The notes: a model not told the origin generated them from the sequence alone. A DNA stretch of 64,000 bases from Frigidibacter albus (GCF_009908165.1 NZ_JAAAUC010000002.1:450050-514049); one strand, 5' to 3'. Shown: positions 21,690 through 31,328, counted from the stretch's first letter. Made by a program: numbers and translations.

Positions 21690-22186
21690 GCGTCAAGCAG
21701 CATGAAACGCAGCGCCGCCCTGACAGGGCGGCCCTGGCCGTCGCTGCCGGGCTGGCCCTGTTCGGCGGCGTGATCGTGGTCGATGCCGCGCGGCTGGCCG
21801 ATTTCGGCGGCTATTCCGGGGTCGGCCCCGGCACGGTGCCGCGGATGGTGGGGATCGCGCTGATCCTGCTGGCGGTCTGGACTGTCGCCGCCGCGCTGCG
21901 CGGCGACTTCCCCGAGCGCCCGCGCCAGCAGCCTGTCCCGGTGCTGTGGATCATCGCCGGCCTTGCGGCGCAGCTGGTCCTGCTGAATGTGGCCGGGTTC
22001 TCCATCGCCACCGGCGTCCTCTTCGCCTTCACCGCGCGGGCCTTTGGCCAGCGCAACCTGCCGCTGGCGCTTGGCGTCGGCATCGCGCTCAGCTTCGCCG
22101 TCTGGATGGTGTTCTCGCAGCTGCTGCTGCTGAACCTGCCCGCTGGCCCGCTGGAGAACCTGTTCTTCGGGAGACCTGCACCATGA
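21686..22186 (+). CDS. tctB: Tripartite tricarboxylate transporter small membrane subunit TctB
   Basis: The 166-residue protein has four predicted membrane helices, as usual for TctB: about 15-35, 52-70, 85-115 and 125-155. Both ends overlap neighbours as ATGA (with tctC at 21686 and tctA at 22183), so the three subunits are translationally coupled. It pairs with TctA to form the sodium- or proton-driven permease. Low sequence conservation is normal in this subunit; the call depends on topology and position. Confidence 0.88.
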   Translation: MSVKQHETQRRPDRAALAVAAGLALFGGVIVVDAARLADFGGYSGVGPGTVPRMVGIALILLAVWTVAAALRGDFPERPRQQPVPVLWIIAGLAAQLVLLNVAGFSIATGVLFAFTARAFGQRNLPLALGVGIALSFAVWMVFSQLLLLNLPAGPLENLFFGRPAP

Positions 22187-23700
22187 GCTCGTTCGACTTC
22201 CTGATGCAGGGCCTCGTCACCGCGTCGGACCCGATGCTGCTGCTTTATGCGCTGATCGGGGTGACCATCGGCACCGCCATCGGTGTCTTGCCCGGCATCG
22301 GCCCGGCGCTGACCGTGGCGCTCTTGCTGCCCGTCACCTACCGGCTGGATCCGGCCGGCTCGCTGATCATGTTCGCGGGGATCTACTATGGCGGCATGTA
22401 TGGCGGATCGACGACCTCGATCCTGCTGAACACCCCCGGCGAGAGCGCGAGCATCATCACCGCGCTGGAGGGCAACAAGATGGCCCGCAAGGGCCGGGGC
22501 GGCCCTGCCCTCGCCACCGCTGCCATCGGCTCGTTCGTGGCGGGCCTGATCGCCACGCTGCTGCTGGCCTTCCTGGCCCCGCATGTGGTGAAACTGGCGC
22601 TGGTCTTCGGCCCGCGCGAGTATTTCGCGCTGATGGTGCTGGCCTTCGTCACCGTGTCCTCGGCCTTCGGCGACAGCACCCTGCGCGGGCTGACCTCGCT
22701 GTTCCTCGGCCTCGGGCTGGCGTGCTTCGGCATCGACCAGCTGACCGGGCAGGCACGGATGAGCTTCGGCGTGCCCGATCTTCTGGACGGGATCGAGGTC
22801 ACTACCCTGGCCGTGGCGATGTTCGCGGTGGGCGAGGCGCTGGCCATCGCCGCGCTTGGCAATGTCGGCGATGACAAGGTCCATGCCGTCAAGGGCTCGG
22901 TCTGGATGAGCCGGGCCGACTGGTCCCGCTCGTGGAAGCCCTGGCTGCGCGGCACCTTCATCGGCTTCCCCATCGGCGCGATGCCGGCGGGCGGCGCCGA
23001 TGTCGGCACCTTCCTGTCCTATGCGGCCGAGAAGAAGCTGTCCAAGCACCCCGAAGAGTTCGGCCATGGCGCCATCGAGGGCGTGGCCGGGCCCGAGGCT
23101 GCGAACAACGCCAGCGCGGCGGGCACGCTGGTGCCGCTGCTGACGCTGGGGCTGCCGACCACCGCCACCGCCGCGATCATGCTGGCCGGCTTCCAGCAAT
23201 TCGGCCTGCAACCGGGCCCGCTGCTGTTCGTGACCAACCCCGAACTGGTCTGGGGCCTGATCGCCAGCCTGCTGATCGCCAACGCGATGCTGCTGGTGCT
23301 GAACCTGCCGATGATCGGGCTTTGGGTAAAGCTGCTGACCATCCCGAAACCCTGGCTCTATGCCGGCATCCTGCTGTTCGCCACGCTTGGCACCATCGGC
23401 GCCAACCCCTCGACCTTCGAGCTGGGGATGCTGCTGGTCTTCGGCCTTGTCGGCTATGGGATGCGGGTGTTCGGCTATCCGATCGCCCCGATCGTGGTGG
23501 GGCTGATCCTGGGGCCGATGGCGGAACAACAGCTGCGCCGGGCGCTGTCGATCAGCCAGGGCGACTGGACGGTGCTGCTGACCTCGCCGATTTCCGCGAC
23601 AATGCTGGCCATTTCCGCGGTGGCGCTGATCGTGCCGCTGGTGATGCGGATGCGTGGCCGCGGCGCGCTGCTGCGCCAGATGGCGGGCGACGAGGACTGA
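22183..23700 (+). CDS. tctA: Tripartite tricarboxylate transporter large membrane subunit TctA
   Basis: The 505-residue protein is the conserved permease subunit, with about eleven membrane helices. Family motifs are plain: [20 protein letters not shown] near residue 30, [20 protein letters not shown] near 67, and the second-half repeat [12 protein letters not shown]. The ATG at 22183 overlaps the tctB stop. A Rho-independent terminator follows at 23723-23752, closing the operon. Confidence 0.95.
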   Translation: MSSFDFLMQGLVTASDPMLLLYALIGVTIGTAIGVLPGIGPALTVALLLPVTYRLDPAGSLIMFAGIYYGGMYGGSTTSILLNTPGESASIITALEGNKMARKGRGGPALATAAIGSFVAGLIATLLLAFLAPHVVKLALVFGPREYFALMVLAFVTVSSAFGDSTLRGLTSLFLGLGLACFGIDQLTGQARMSFGVPDLLDGIEVTTLAVAMFAVGEALAIAALGNVGDDKVHAVKGSVWMSRADWSRSWKPWLRGTFIGFPIGAMPAGGADVGTFLSYAAEKKLSKHPEEFGHGAIEGVAGPEAANNASAAGTLVPLLTLGLPTTATAAIMLAGFQQFGLQPGPLLFVTNPELVWGLIASLLIANAMLLVLNLPMIGLWVKLLTIPKPWLYAGILLFATLGTIGANPSTFELGMLLVFGLVGYGMRVFGYPIAPIVVGLILGPMAEQQLRRALSISQGDWTVLLTSPISATMLAISAVALIVPLVMRMRGRGALLRQMAGDED

Positions 23701-23722
23701 TCTCCTCCTCCCGTGAAATGCC

Positions 23723-23752
23723 AAGGCCCGGCACCCTGCCGGGCCTTTGTCT
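23723..23752 (+). terminator. Rho-independent terminator after tctCBA
   Basis: AGGCCCGGC and GCCGGGCCT form a 9-bp stem with a four- to five-base loop, followed by TTTGTCTTGT. It is 22 bases past the tctA stop. Confidence 0.8.
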
Positions 23753-23862
23753 TGTCCGGATGCCTTGCGTCCAGCGCATGGCGGACCTTCCGAGTTTCTG
23801 CGTTGCAGCGAAGCCCCTGTGCGCCCATCTATGGGTCAGACGAAACCCGAAAGGCCAAACAG

Positions 23863-24045
23863 ATGACGACCCTCACGATGACCCACAACCCGCTGGCGAC
23901 GCTGCGCGATGCGCTGGCAACCTTCTTTGCCGCTTTCGCCGCTGCCCGGTCGGTGTCAGCCGCGATGGAAGCCCACCGCACCCCCGATCCCGAAGCGCTG
24001 CGCGCCCTCGGCATCGACCCGGCCAGCTTCCCCAAGACGATCTGA
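23863..24045 (+). CDS. Small DUF1127-like hypothetical protein (60 aa)
   Basis: The 60-residue product has an amphipathic helix (NPLATLRDALATFFAAFAAA) and a C-terminal ALRALGIDPASFPKTI that recalls the LxDIGLxR end of DUF1127/YjiS proteins. No signal peptide is visible. It starts at the ATG at 23863 and is monocistronic between the tct terminator and the convergent DinB gene. Family assignment is tentative. DUF1127 proteins of alphaproteobacteria have been tied to RNA turnover and phosphate or carbon stress. Confidence 0.55.
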   Translation: MTTLTMTHNPLATLRDALATFFAAFAAARSVSAAMEAHRTPDPEALRALGIDPASFPKTI

Positions 24046-24058
24046 CCCGCGGGGCCGT

Positions 24059-24574
24059 TCAGGCACCCAGCATCTCGCCCGGCGCGAAGACCAGATCGGT
24101 CGGGCCGGGCACCGCCCCTGCCGCGGTCAGCATCGCATGGACCTGCCCGCGGTGATGGGTCTGATGGTTAAAGAGGTGCAGTACGCACAGCGCCTTGGGC
24201 CGGGTCATTTCCCGGCCTGACGCGCCCGAATACCAGGCCAGATCGCCGGCCAGATCCTCTGGCGCCAGCGCGTCGGCCCAGTCCACGATCACGGCGTCCA
24301 TGTCCCGCCGCGCGGCGCACAGCGCCTGCCACTCCGCCACCAAAGCGACGCTGCCCGCGATGCCGCCCCCCGGCGCCTCGCCGCGGCCAAACCGGCTCAG
24401 CCACATGCGGTCGGCCCAGAGCAGATGGTTCAGCGTCGCATGGATCGAGCCGAAGAACGCCCCGCGCGGGGCGCGCCGCCCCTCGTCCTCCAGCAGCGCC
24501 GCCGCCGCATAGAGGTTGTCATTCTGCCAGGCATTGTAGCGGGCCATCACGCGGCAGCTGTCCAAGGTGATCAT
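24059..24574 (-). CDS. DinB family protein
   Basis: The 171-residue product is a four-helix DinB/YfiT-like protein. Possible metal ligands are the His in SIHATLNHLLWAD (around 45-50) and the cluster NHQTHHRGQVHAML near 136-149. The family includes thiol-dependent S-transferases, and several members respond to DNA damage. I see no SOS box in front of this gene, so the name refers to the fold. It is convergent with the small gene at 23863. Substrate unknown. Confidence 0.85.
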   Translation of the reverse strand: MITLDSCRVMARYNAWQNDNLYAAAALLEDEGRRAPRGAFFGSIHATLNHLLWADRMWLSRFGRGEAPGGGIAGSVALVAEWQALCAARRDMDAVIVDWADALAPEDLAGDLAWYSGASGREMTRPKALCVLHLFNHQTHHRGQVHAMLTAAGAVPGPTDLVFAPGEMLGA

Positions 24575-24722
24575 CCCAGCCCCCTTTTAGCAATTCTCGG
24601 AGCCGGATCAGGCCACGCATGCCGCCGCCGGTCAAGCTGCCGCCAGCCGTTCGCGTCCTGCCGCATCCTTCGGCATCCGCCGCGTCCCGCCGCCGCAGGG
24701 GCGCCGCTCGCCGACAAATCAC

Positions 24723-24751
24723 TTGTTGAGAAAATCGCTTCGCCCTAGCCT
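24723..24751 (+). promoter_or_regulatory. Possible promoter of the solute-binding protein gene
   Basis: TTGTTG at 24723 and TAGCCT at 24746 are 17 bases apart and 43 bases before the ATG at 24794. The -10 match is weak, so this is tentative. Confidence 0.3.
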
Positions 24752-24793
24752 TTGGCCGGACGACTTCCTGCACCAATTGCCGAAAGGACAGAC

Positions 24794-25840
24794 ATGACCC
24801 GCCATTCGCTGCTGCTTGCCTCCGCCGCCCTCCTGTGCGCCGCGCCCGCCCTCGCTGCCGATCCGGACCTTCTGGTGTTCGACTGGGCCGGGTTCGAGGA
24901 AGAAGGGCTCTTCGCCACCTATGTGGAAAAGCATGGCGATGCGCCCACCTATTCCTTCTATGGCGATGATGACGAGGCCTTCCAGAAGGTCGCCTCGGGC
25001 TTCAAGGCCGATGTCGCGCATCCCTGCTCGCAGATGGTCGGCAAATACCGCGATGCCGGGCTGATCGAGCCTTGGGACGTCACCAAGATCCCGGAATTCG
25101 CCAATATCGACCCCAAGTTCCTCGACTCGCCGGTGTTCAAGGATGACGAGGGCGTGTGGTATATCCCCGCGGACTGGGGTGTCACCGCGGTTGCCTACAA
25201 CACCGAGGAAGTGCCGGTCGAGGATGTCGCCTCGCTGCAGGTATTCCTCGACCCGAAATACGAAGGCCGCGTGTCGATTCCCGACAGCTCGGACGATGTC
25301 TGGGCCCTGGCCTATCTGGCGACCGGCGTCACCGACTGGACCGACATCACCGATGACCAGTTCGCCGCCGCCGCCGAATGGCTGCGCAAGGCCCATGCCA
25401 ATGTGCGCAGCTACTGGGCCGACCCGTCCGAGATGAGCCAGCTGATGGCCTCGGGCGAGGTGCTGGTGGCCTGGTCGTGGAACGATGGCGTCGCCTATCT
25501 GCAGGATGACGGCTTCCCGGTCGGCTTCCAGCGCGAGACCACCGAAGGCTCCTCGACCTGGTTCTGCGGCTTCGTGAACTTCAAGGACGGTCCCGGGTCG
25601 GAAGACAAGCTCTATGACTTCATCAATGCCTGGCTGCGCCCCGAGGCTGGCCCCGCGCTCGTCGATGCCATCGGCTATGGCCATGCCAGCACCGCCGCCA
25701 TGGCGCTGGTCGATGCCGAGACGCTGGAAACCGCCGGCCTGACCGAGATCAGCGCCCCGATCCTGGCGCAGACCCCGAACAGCGCCGAGCAGCGTGAAAA
25801 GCAGCTGGCCGAGTTCGAGAAGATCAAGGCCGGGTTCTGA
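24794..25840 (+). CDS. Spermidine/putrescine-type ABC transporter substrate-binding protein
   Basis: The 348-residue product has a signal peptide ending APALAA (about residue 22) and a PotD-like type II binding fold (LVFDWAGFEEEGLFATYVEKHG; YIPADWGVTAVAYNTEEV). It resembles the polyamine/opine group of binding proteins. No permease or ATPase genes flank it, so it is an orphan in this window; the stop is followed only by a GC-rich hairpin and ssrA. It may serve a permease elsewhere. The ligand is not certain. Confidence 0.85.
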   Translation: MTRHSLLLASAALLCAAPALAADPDLLVFDWAGFEEEGLFATYVEKHGDAPTYSFYGDDDEAFQKVASGFKADVAHPCSQMVGKYRDAGLIEPWDVTKIPEFANIDPKFLDSPVFKDDEGVWYIPADWGVTAVAYNTEEVPVEDVASLQVFLDPKYEGRVSIPDSSDDVWALAYLATGVTDWTDITDDQFAAAAEWLRKAHANVRSYWADPSEMSQLMASGEVLVAWSWNDGVAYLQDDGFPVGFQRETTEGSSTWFCGFVNFKDGPGSEDKLYDFINAWLRPEAGPALVDAIGYGHASTAAMALVDAETLETAGLTEISAPILAQTPNSAEQREKQLAEFEKIKAGF

Positions 25841-25864
25841 TCCCGTTGCATCGCTGAACGCCTC

Positions 25865-25886
25865 GCGCCGCCTTCCGGGGCGGCGC
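25865..25886 (+). terminator. GC-rich hairpin after the substrate-binding protein gene
   Basis: GCGCCGCC and GGCGGCGC pair around a six-base loop, 25 bases after the stop. There is no T-run, so termination here would be weak. Confidence 0.4.
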
Positions 25887-26004
25887 CCGGCTGCGTAGCC
25901 GGTCCGCGTTCCGGCTCCGGGAGCCCCACTTTCTCATTCTTGCTGGCATAAATATCCCGGGGGTCCGGGGGCAGCGCCCCCGGCGTCCTGCCACAGGCGC
26001 ACCC

Positions 26005-26033
26005 TTGCGCCCACCCCGCCCGCGTCCTATATC
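26005..26033 (+). promoter_or_regulatory. Putative ssrA promoter
   Basis: TTGCGC and TATATC are separated by 17 bases. Transcription would begin about 8 bases later, right at the start of the tmRNA acceptor piece. Confidence 0.6.
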
Positions 26034-26040
26034 TGGGCTG

Positions 26041-26361
26041 TCGGGGAGTTCCCCGACTATGGACATAAACGCGCTCGTAATAAGCGGCTCGGACCCGGGG
26101 GCGGTACCCGGCGGCTCCACCATATACTCCCTTGTTGGGGGAGCATGGGGCCGAAACAGGATCGACGAACGTCTAAAGGGGTTATGCTTTGTCCCGGTGA
26201 GGTACCACCGTTATCGGTCCGAAATGTACAGTTGCCAACAACAACCGTGCTCCGGCAATGGCTCTGGCTGCGTAAGCAGTTCGAGTCGCCGAAACTAAGT
26301 CCTTGCGCTTAGCAGCGTAAGGCGGGGTTCGCAGGTACCTGGCAACAGAAACCTGCACCTT
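26041..26361 (+). ncRNA. ssrA: Transfer-messenger RNA, circularly permuted two-piece form
   Basis: tmRNA with SmpB rescues stalled ribosomes and tags the peptide for ClpXP. The gene is permuted as in other alphaproteobacteria. The acceptor piece comes first and ends with CGGCTCC-ACCA at 26122. A spacer to 26146 follows, then the coding piece begins GGGGCCGAAACAGGATCGAC at 26147; its first seven bases pair with CGGCTCC to rebuild the acceptor stem with one G-U. The tag reading frame is 26234-26275 and encodes ANNNRAPAMALAA followed by TAA, ending in the ALAA degron. The exact 5' and 3' ends are estimates. The gene for the SspB adaptor lies about 3 kb away. Confidence 0.95.
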
Positions 26362-26502
26362 CCCCCCTCATCACAGCCGATCACGCCCGCTCACGCGCAG
26401 TTGACCGCCGTCCTTCCCGCGTCTCCGCAACTCTGCCCGCCGCGGCTTCGTAGCTGCGCAGGCATCGTTCCGGATGCACGACCCACAGGAAGGATCCCTC
26501 CC

Positions 26503-27234
26503 ATGCTCCGCACCGCTTTCCTCTTCCCGCTCGCGCTTGTCGCCGGGGCCACCGCTGCCACGGCTCAGGACTGGACCGGCTATTACGGCGGCGTCAGCCT
26601 TGGCGCCGGCTTCAGCGACGACGAGGGCATCTTCGATCTGTCGCCCTCCAGCCCCGCGCTCGACACCGCCTTCGCCCCCGGCTTTTCCGGCGACTTCAAG
26701 GAAGGCGCCGTCGGCGGCCTGCATTTCGGCTATGACGAGCAGCAGGGCAACCTCGTCTACGGCATCGTCGGCGACGTGATCTTCGCGGATCTGGGGGATG
26801 AGCAGCAGGGCCGCTCCGTTACCCCCGCGACCTATACCATTGCCCGTGACCTTGACACCTACGCCACCCTGCGCAGCCGCATCGGCTATCTGGTGACGCC
26901 AAGCACGCTGCTCTACGGCACCGCCGGTCTGGCTTATGGCGATGTGGATTTCAGCTATTCGCAGCCGGGTTCGGGCGCGACCACCACCACCTCGGGCGGG
27001 CAGGATGACAAGATCGGCTATGCGGCGGGTCTTGGCGTGGAGCGCAAGCTGTCGGACCGGCTGTCGCTCTCGGCCGAGTATCTCTACGTCAACCTCGGCG
27101 GCAATGACTACGAGGCCAACCTGCAGGGCGGCCCATTCTCCGTCGCCGATCCGGCGGGCGGCACCAATGCCCGCGGCTCGGATGAGGATTTCGATTTCCA
27201 TACCGTGCAGATGAAGCTGTCCTACCGCTTCTGA
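26503..27234 (+). CDS. Outer-membrane beta-barrel protein
   Basis: The 243-residue product has a signal peptide cut after TATAQ (about residue 22), then DWTGYYGGVSLGAGF, the opening strand of the OmpA-like/Omp25-Omp31 eight-stranded barrel family of alphaproteobacteria. Alternating strands follow, including GGLHFGYDEQQGNLVYGIVG and IGYAAGLGVERKL, and the chain ends in the outer-membrane sorting signal MKLSYRF with terminal Phe. AAGGA sits before the ATG at 26503. It stands alone between ssrA and a convergent operon. A surface or porin-like role is assumed. Confidence 0.88.
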   Translation: MLRTAFLFPLALVAGATAATAQDWTGYYGGVSLGAGFSDDEGIFDLSPSSPALDTAFAPGFSGDFKEGAVGGLHFGYDEQQGNLVYGIVGDVIFADLGDEQQGRSVTPATYTIARDLDTYATLRSRIGYLVTPSTLLYGTAGLAYGDVDFSYSQPGSGATTTTSGGQDDKIGYAAGLGVERKLSDRLSLSAEYLYVNLGGNDYEANLQGGPFSVADPAGGTNARGSDEDFDFHTVQMKLSYRF

Positions 27235-27243
27235 CCGCGGGGC

Positions 27244-27269
27244 GGGCCGGGGAGCCCCCACCCCGGCCC
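27244..27269. terminator. Bidirectional GC-rich stem-loop between convergent genes
   Basis: GGGCCGGGG and CCCCGGCCC form a perfect 9-bp stem with an eight-base loop between the convergent stops at 27234 and 27273. No clear T-run follows on either side. Confidence 0.5.
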
Positions 27270-27272
27270 ACC

Positions 27273-27500
27273 TTATCTGGCGGCCAGCCGCGCCTGCAGA
27301 TCGGCCAGCACGAACAGCCGGATCGCGGTGGCAAGGCCGGTATCCTCGGCCCGCCCGCCGTCGATCTCAACCGCCAGCTGGTTGATGCCCTGGCCCCGTT
27401 CGCGCGCAATCGCCCGGAAGGCGCGCCAGAACTCCTCCTCCAGCGACACGCTGGTGCGGTGGCCCTGCAGGGTCAGCGAGCGTTTGACCGGGCGGCTCAT
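27273..27500 (-). CDS. Ribbon-helix-helix domain protein
   Basis: The 75-residue product has the RHH pattern: the strand RSLTLQGHRTSVSLEEEFWRAF, then helices ending with TAIRLFVLADLQARLAAR. It matches the short alphaproteobacterial family usually placed next to a DUF4169 gene and fumC. It probably binds DNA as a dimer. Its start ATG overlaps the stop of the DUF4169 gene (ATGA at 27497-27500). No toxin gene is adjacent, so it is not an obvious antitoxin. Confidence 0.8.
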   Translation of the reverse strand: MSRPVKRSLTLQGHRTSVSLEEEFWRAFRAIARERGQGINQLAVEIDGGRAEDTGLATAIRLFVLADLQARLAAR

Positions 27501-27703
27501 ACCTCGCCGCCTTCCGGCTCCCGCCCTTGCCCCTCGATCTTGTGCCCGTCCAGCGCCGCCCGAGCCTTCCCGGCCTGCGCGTCTTCCAGAGCCTTCTCTG
27601 CCTTGCTGCGCCCGAACTTCGCCGCCCGCGCCGTCGCCTCGCTACGCTCCTCGGCCCGCGCCCGCTGCTTGCGCGCCTGCCGCAGATTGATGATCTCAGT
27701 CAT
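27497..27703 (-). CDS. DUF4169 family protein
   Basis: The 68-residue product is strongly basic and helical: TEIINLRQARKQRARAEE at the N-terminus, then EATARAAKFGRSKAEKALE. These are the hallmarks of DUF4169, a family with no established function. The start at 27703 is preferred because the in-frame upstream codons are not conserved in character. It follows fumC at 96 bases and overlaps the RHH gene, so the order fumC, DUF4169, RHH is one unit. Confidence 0.8.
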   Translation of the reverse strand: MTEIINLRQARKQRARAEERSEATARAAKFGRSKAEKALEDAQAGKARAALDGHKIEGQGREPEGGEV

Positions 27704-27799
27704 GCCGGCCTCCCCTGCCCCCCAACCTAGCACCCCTGGCCCAAAAGCAAACGGCGGCCCGAGGGGGGGGCCGCCGAATTTCCGTGCCGCTTCGATTGC

Positions 27800-29194
27800 T
27801 CAGTCTTCCGGCCCGATCATCAGTTCCGGCCGCACGACACGGTCGAAGGTCTCGGCATCGACATAGCCAAGCGCGATCGCCTCTTCCTTCAGCGTGGTGC
27901 CGTTCTTGTGCGCGGTCTTGGCCACCTTGGTCGCGGCATCATAGCCGATGGTCGGCGCCAGCGCCGTCACCAGCATCAGGCTTTCGCGCATCAGCTTCTC
28001 GATCCGCGGGATGTTCGCCTGCGTGCCGACCACCATGTTGTCGGTGAAGCTGGCGGCGGCATCGCCCAGAAGCTGCATGGATTGCAGCACGTTATAGGCC
28101 ATCATCGGGTTGTAGACGTTCAGCTCGAAATGCCCCTGGCTGCCGGCAAAGCCCACCGCCGCGTCATTGCCCATCACATGCGCGCAGACCATGGTCAGCG
28201 CCTCGGCCTGGGTCGGGTTGACCTTGCCCGGCATGATCGACGATCCCGGTTCATTCTCGGGCAGGATCAGCTCGCCAAGGCCCGAGCGCGGGCCAGACCC
28301 CAGCAGCCGCAGGTCATTGGCGATCTTGAACAGGCTCGCCGCCACCGTCTTCAGCGCGCCCGAGAACATGACCATCGCATCATGCGCGGCCAGCGCCTCG
28401 AACTTGTTGGGGGCGGTCACGAAAGGCAGATCGGTGATCTCGGCGATCTTCGCCGCAATCGCCCTGTCCCAACCCTTCTTGGTGTTGAGCCCGGTGCCGA
28501 CGGCGGTGCCGCCCTGCGCCAGCTCATAGATGTCGCCGAGGCAGGCCTTCACCCGCTCGATGCCCTTGGCGACCTGATGGGCATAGCCGCCGAATTCCTG
28601 GCCAAGCGTCAGCGGCGTCGCATCCTGGGTATGGGTGCGGCCGATCTTGATGATATCCTTGAACTCTTCCGATTTCGCCGCCAGCGCGCCGTGCAGCTTT
28701 TCCAGCCCCGGCAGCAGCACATCGCGCGCCATCATGCCGATGGCGATGTGCATCGCGGTCGGGAAGGTGTCGTTGGACGACTGCCCCATGTTGCAGTGAT
28801 CATTGGGGTGGACGGGTTTTTTCGAGCCCATCTCGCCGCCCAGGATCTCGATGGCGCGGTTCGACACCACCTCGTTGGCGTTCATGTTCGACTGGGTGCC
28901 CGACCCGGTCTGCCACACGACCAGCGGGAAGTTGTCGTCGAACTTGCCCGCCACCACTTCCGAGGCCGCCTGCACCATCGCCGTGCCGATCTTGGCATCG
29001 AGCGCGCCGGTGGCCATGTTCACCTCGGCCGCCGCCTGCTTGATCACGCCAAGCGCGCGGATGATCGCAACGGGCTGCTTTTCCCAGCCGATGGGAAAGT
29101 TGATGATCGACCGCTGGGTCTGCGCGCCCCAGTACTTGTCGGAAGGAACCTCAAGCGGGCCAAAGCTGTCGGTTTCGGTGCGGGTAGCTGTCAT
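27800..29194 (-). CDS. fumC: Class II fumarate hydratase FumC
   Basis: FumC interconverts fumarate and malate in the TCA cycle. The 464-residue product has the family signature [13 protein letters not shown] at 317-329 with the catalytic Ser318, and the catalytic His188 in [24 protein letters not shown] and [13 protein letters not shown] mark the substrate site. The ATG at 29194 gives the normal start (residue numbering then equals that of the E. coli enzyme). It lies 79 bases after the SspB gene on the same strand. Confidence 0.97.
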   Translation of the reverse strand: MTATRTETDSFGPLEVPSDKYWGAQTQRSIINFPIGWEKQPVAIIRALGVIKQAAAEVNMATGALDAKIGTAMVQAASEVVAGKFDDNFPLVVWQTGSGTQSNMNANEVVSNRAIEILGGEMGSKKPVHPNDHCNMGQSSNDTFPTAMHIAIGMMARDVLLPGLEKLHGALAAKSEEFKDIIKIGRTHTQDATPLTLGQEFGGYAHQVAKGIERVKACLGDIYELAQGGTAVGTGLNTKKGWDRAIAAKIAEITDLPFVTAPNKFEALAAHDAMVMFSGALKTVAASLFKIANDLRLLGSGPRSGLGELILPENEPGSSIMPGKVNPTQAEALTMVCAHVMGNDAAVGFAGSQGHFELNVYNPMMAYNVLQSMQLLGDAAASFTDNMVVGTQANIPRIEKLMRESLMLVTALAPTIGYDAATKVAKTAHKNGTTLKEEAIALGYVDAETFDRVVRPELMIGPED

Positions 29195-29273
29195 CGGGGC
29201 AAGCCTCCTGAAGGGGTCGCCCGGGTGATAGGAAATGCCGCTGCGAAAAGCAATCTGCGATGCAGGTGCAGCG

Positions 29274-29735
29274 TTACTTGCGCCAGGTATCCAGCCGCAC
29301 CACTTCGGCATCCTGCCGGGGGGCGTCATCATCCTCAGCCTCGTCGCCGTCCTCGTCCTCCTCGTCGTCGTCGTCGTCGCTCTCCTGCGTCTCGAAGCGC
29401 AGGCCGAACTCGACCGAGGGGTCCACGAAGGTGCGCACCGCGTCGAAGGGGATATAGAGCGGTTCGGGCATGTCGCCGAAGTTCAGCGTGATCGCAAAGC
29501 CCTCGTCATCCACCACCAGATTGTCGAACCAGTGCTGCATCACCACCGTCATTTCCTGCGGATAGCGGTCGCGCAGCCAGTCGGCCAGCTTGGCATCCGG
29601 ATGCTGGGTGTCGAAGGTGATGAAGAAATGATGCGCCCCGGGCAGCCCGTGATCGGCCACGTCCTGCAGCACCTCCTGGATGAGGCTGCGCAGCGCGCGG
29701 TGCATCAGGTTTCCATAGTCGATCTGGCGGGCCAT
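29274..29735 (-). CDS. sspB: SspB-like ClpXP adaptor protein
   Basis: The 153-residue product matches the alphaproteobacterial SspB family (DUF1321), which tethers ssrA-tagged substrates to ClpX. The folded part (1-115) contains [28 protein letters not shown] and [16 protein letters not shown] very acidic linker ([18 protein letters not shown]) follows, and the tail [11 protein letters not shown] ends in the short basic/hydrophobic motif that docks on the ClpX N-domain. ssrA itself is about 3 kb away, and its tag ends ALAA. Confidence 0.88.
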   Translation of the reverse strand: MARQIDYGNLMHRALRSLIQEVLQDVADHGLPGAHHFFITFDTQHPDAKLADWLRDRYPQEMTVVMQHWFDNLVVDDEGFAITLNFGDMPEPLYIPFDAVRTFVDPSVEFGLRFETQESDDDDDEEDEDGDEAEDDDAPRQDAEVVRLDTWRK

Positions 29736-30049
29736 GTCGGAACCTCGAGGGGCTTGGGGATACCGCGGGAGGGTGGCGGAACAATGGGGCCAGCATAGGG
29801 GATTCGATCCCGAAGGAAAGGGGGCGGATTCAACGGGGATAGAAGGTCCGTGAGCCCGGCCAGTTCACACAGTCATAGGGCGGCGCCGGTCCGCCGGGTG
29901 GGCGAGCAACAGGAATTCTAGGCACTTTATCTCTCAACCCCTCCCACAGAATTTCTAGACGGAACCGCTGCAAAGCGCCCGCCCGAGGGGGCGGACGGGC
30001 GCTGCCCGGCGGCGCCAAGGCGCCTTGATTCCGGGCAAAGGAAGGCTTT
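29736..30049. other. Intergenic region holding repeat A2
   Basis: The 314 bases between SspB and chrA contain no gene. Its right half is the family A repeat copy 2. Confidence 0.7.
29877..30040 (+). repeat. Family A intergenic repeat, copy 2
   Basis: Both arms of the long hairpin and the GCCCGGCGGCGCCAAGGCGC module are nearly identical to copy 1. The loop keeps TTCTAGGCACTTTAT but then diverges and has lost the GGTGC that pairs with GGCAC in the other copies. Confidence 0.85.
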
Positions 30050-31288
30050 TCAGATAAGAGAAGTCCCCAGCCCCGCCAGCGCCGACAGCGCCAGCACCGC
30101 CCCCAGCGGCCAGCGCAACCCCAGCAGCAGCACCCCTGCCCCGACCGCGATCAGCGCCGCGGCCGGAGCGAACGCGCTCCAGTCCGGCGCGGGCAGCGCC
30201 AGCGGGCCATCGCCGGGCGGGCCGAACAGCACATGCAGCGCAAAGACCGCCGCCAGATTGCCGATCACCCCGACCACCGCCGCGGTAACCCCGTGCAGCG
30301 CGCCCGCCAGCCGCGGCTCTGCCGTCAGCCGGTCCATGAACGGCGCCAGCGCGAAGATGAACAGGAACGAGGGCAGGAACGTCACCCACAGCACCAGCAG
30401 CGCAGCCGCCAGCGCCATCCCCCAGCCGCCCTGCGCATGGCCCGCGACGAAGCCCACGAACTCGGTCACAAGGATCAGCGGCCCCGGCGTGGTTTCCGCC
30501 AGACCAAGCGCATCCATCATCTGCGCGGTGCTGACCCAGCCGCGATCCATCGCCACCGCCTCCACCATCCAGGCCAGCACCGCATAGGCCCCGCCAAAGG
30601 TCAGCAGCGCCAGCTTGGAGAAGAACAGGCCAATCGCCAGCAGGAACTCGGCGCCGATCGCCCAAAGCAGGGCGAGTGGCCCGACCCAGAGCGCAAGGCA
30701 GGCCAGCACCGCGCCGCCTGTGGGCGCGGGCGCTGACACGGGGGCCGTCAAGGGCTCCAGCGACACCCGCACGAATACCGCCCCCCACAAGGCCGCCAGC
30801 GCCAGGATCAGCGGAAACGGCAGGCCAAGCGCGAAGATCCCCACAAACGCCGCCAGCGCCACCAGCCGCTGCGCGGTGCCGGTCAGGGCTCGCCGCCCGA
30901 CCCGGGTCAGCGCCTGCAGCACGATGGCCACCACCGCGGCCTTCACCCCCAGGAACAGCGCCGCCACCGCCGGCGCCTGCCCGAAGGCAACATAGCCCGC
31001 CGCCAGCGCCAGGATGATCGCGGCGCCCGGCAGCACGAACAGCGCCCCCGCGATCACGCCCCCCGCCACCCCGCCGCGCCGCCATCCGGCCCAGGTGGCC
31101 AGCTGCGTCGCCTCGGGGCCCGGCAGCAGCATGCACAGCGACAGGGCGCGCAGGAATTCCGCCTCGGTCAGCCAGCGCCGCTCATCCACCAGCACCCTGT
31201 GCATCAGCGCGATATGCGCCGCCGGCCCGCCGAACGAGACGAGGCCGAGCTTCAGGAAGGTGCGGGCAATCTCGGGCAAGGCGCTCAT
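30050..31288 (-). CDS. chrA: Chromate transporter ChrA
   Basis: The 412-residue protein has two homologous CHR domains (long-chain type) with about ten to twelve membrane helices. Each half shows the family motif: KLGLVSFGGPAAHIALMH with LLPGPEATQLATW in the first, and KLALLTFGGAYAVL with TTPGPLILVTEFVGF in the second. The family is proposed to export chromate by a proton or sulfate gradient. It is 40 bases downstream of the P450 gene on the same strand. Whether it confers chromate resistance is not shown by sequence. Confidence 0.9.
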   Translation of the reverse strand: MSALPEIARTFLKLGLVSFGGPAAHIALMHRVLVDERRWLTEAEFLRALSLCMLLPGPEATQLATWAGWRRGGVAGGVIAGALFVLPGAAIILALAAGYVAFGQAPAVAALFLGVKAAVVAIVLQALTRVGRRALTGTAQRLVALAAFVGIFALGLPFPLILALAALWGAVFVRVSLEPLTAPVSAPAPTGGAVLACLALWVGPLALLWAIGAEFLLAIGLFFSKLALLTFGGAYAVLAWMVEAVAMDRGWVSTAQMMDALGLAETTPGPLILVTEFVGFVAGHAQGGWGMALAAALLVLWVTFLPSFLFIFALAPFMDRLTAEPRLAGALHGVTAAVVGVIGNLAAVFALHVLFGPPGDGPLALPAPDWSAFAPAAALIAVGAGVLLLGLRWPLGAVLALSALAGLGTSLI

Positions 31289-31328
31289 GGCGCGGACCAT
31301 TCCCCAAGACGCGGGCGAGGTCCAGAGG

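Noticed and set aside
24059..24574. DinB-family gene as part of an SOS regulon
   Set aside because: The family name refers to a fold. I found no GTTC-N7-GTTC in front of it.
29274..29735. Asp/Glu run in SspB as a frameshift or sequencing artefact
   Set aside because: An acidic flexible linker before a ClpX-docking tail is normal for SspB proteins.
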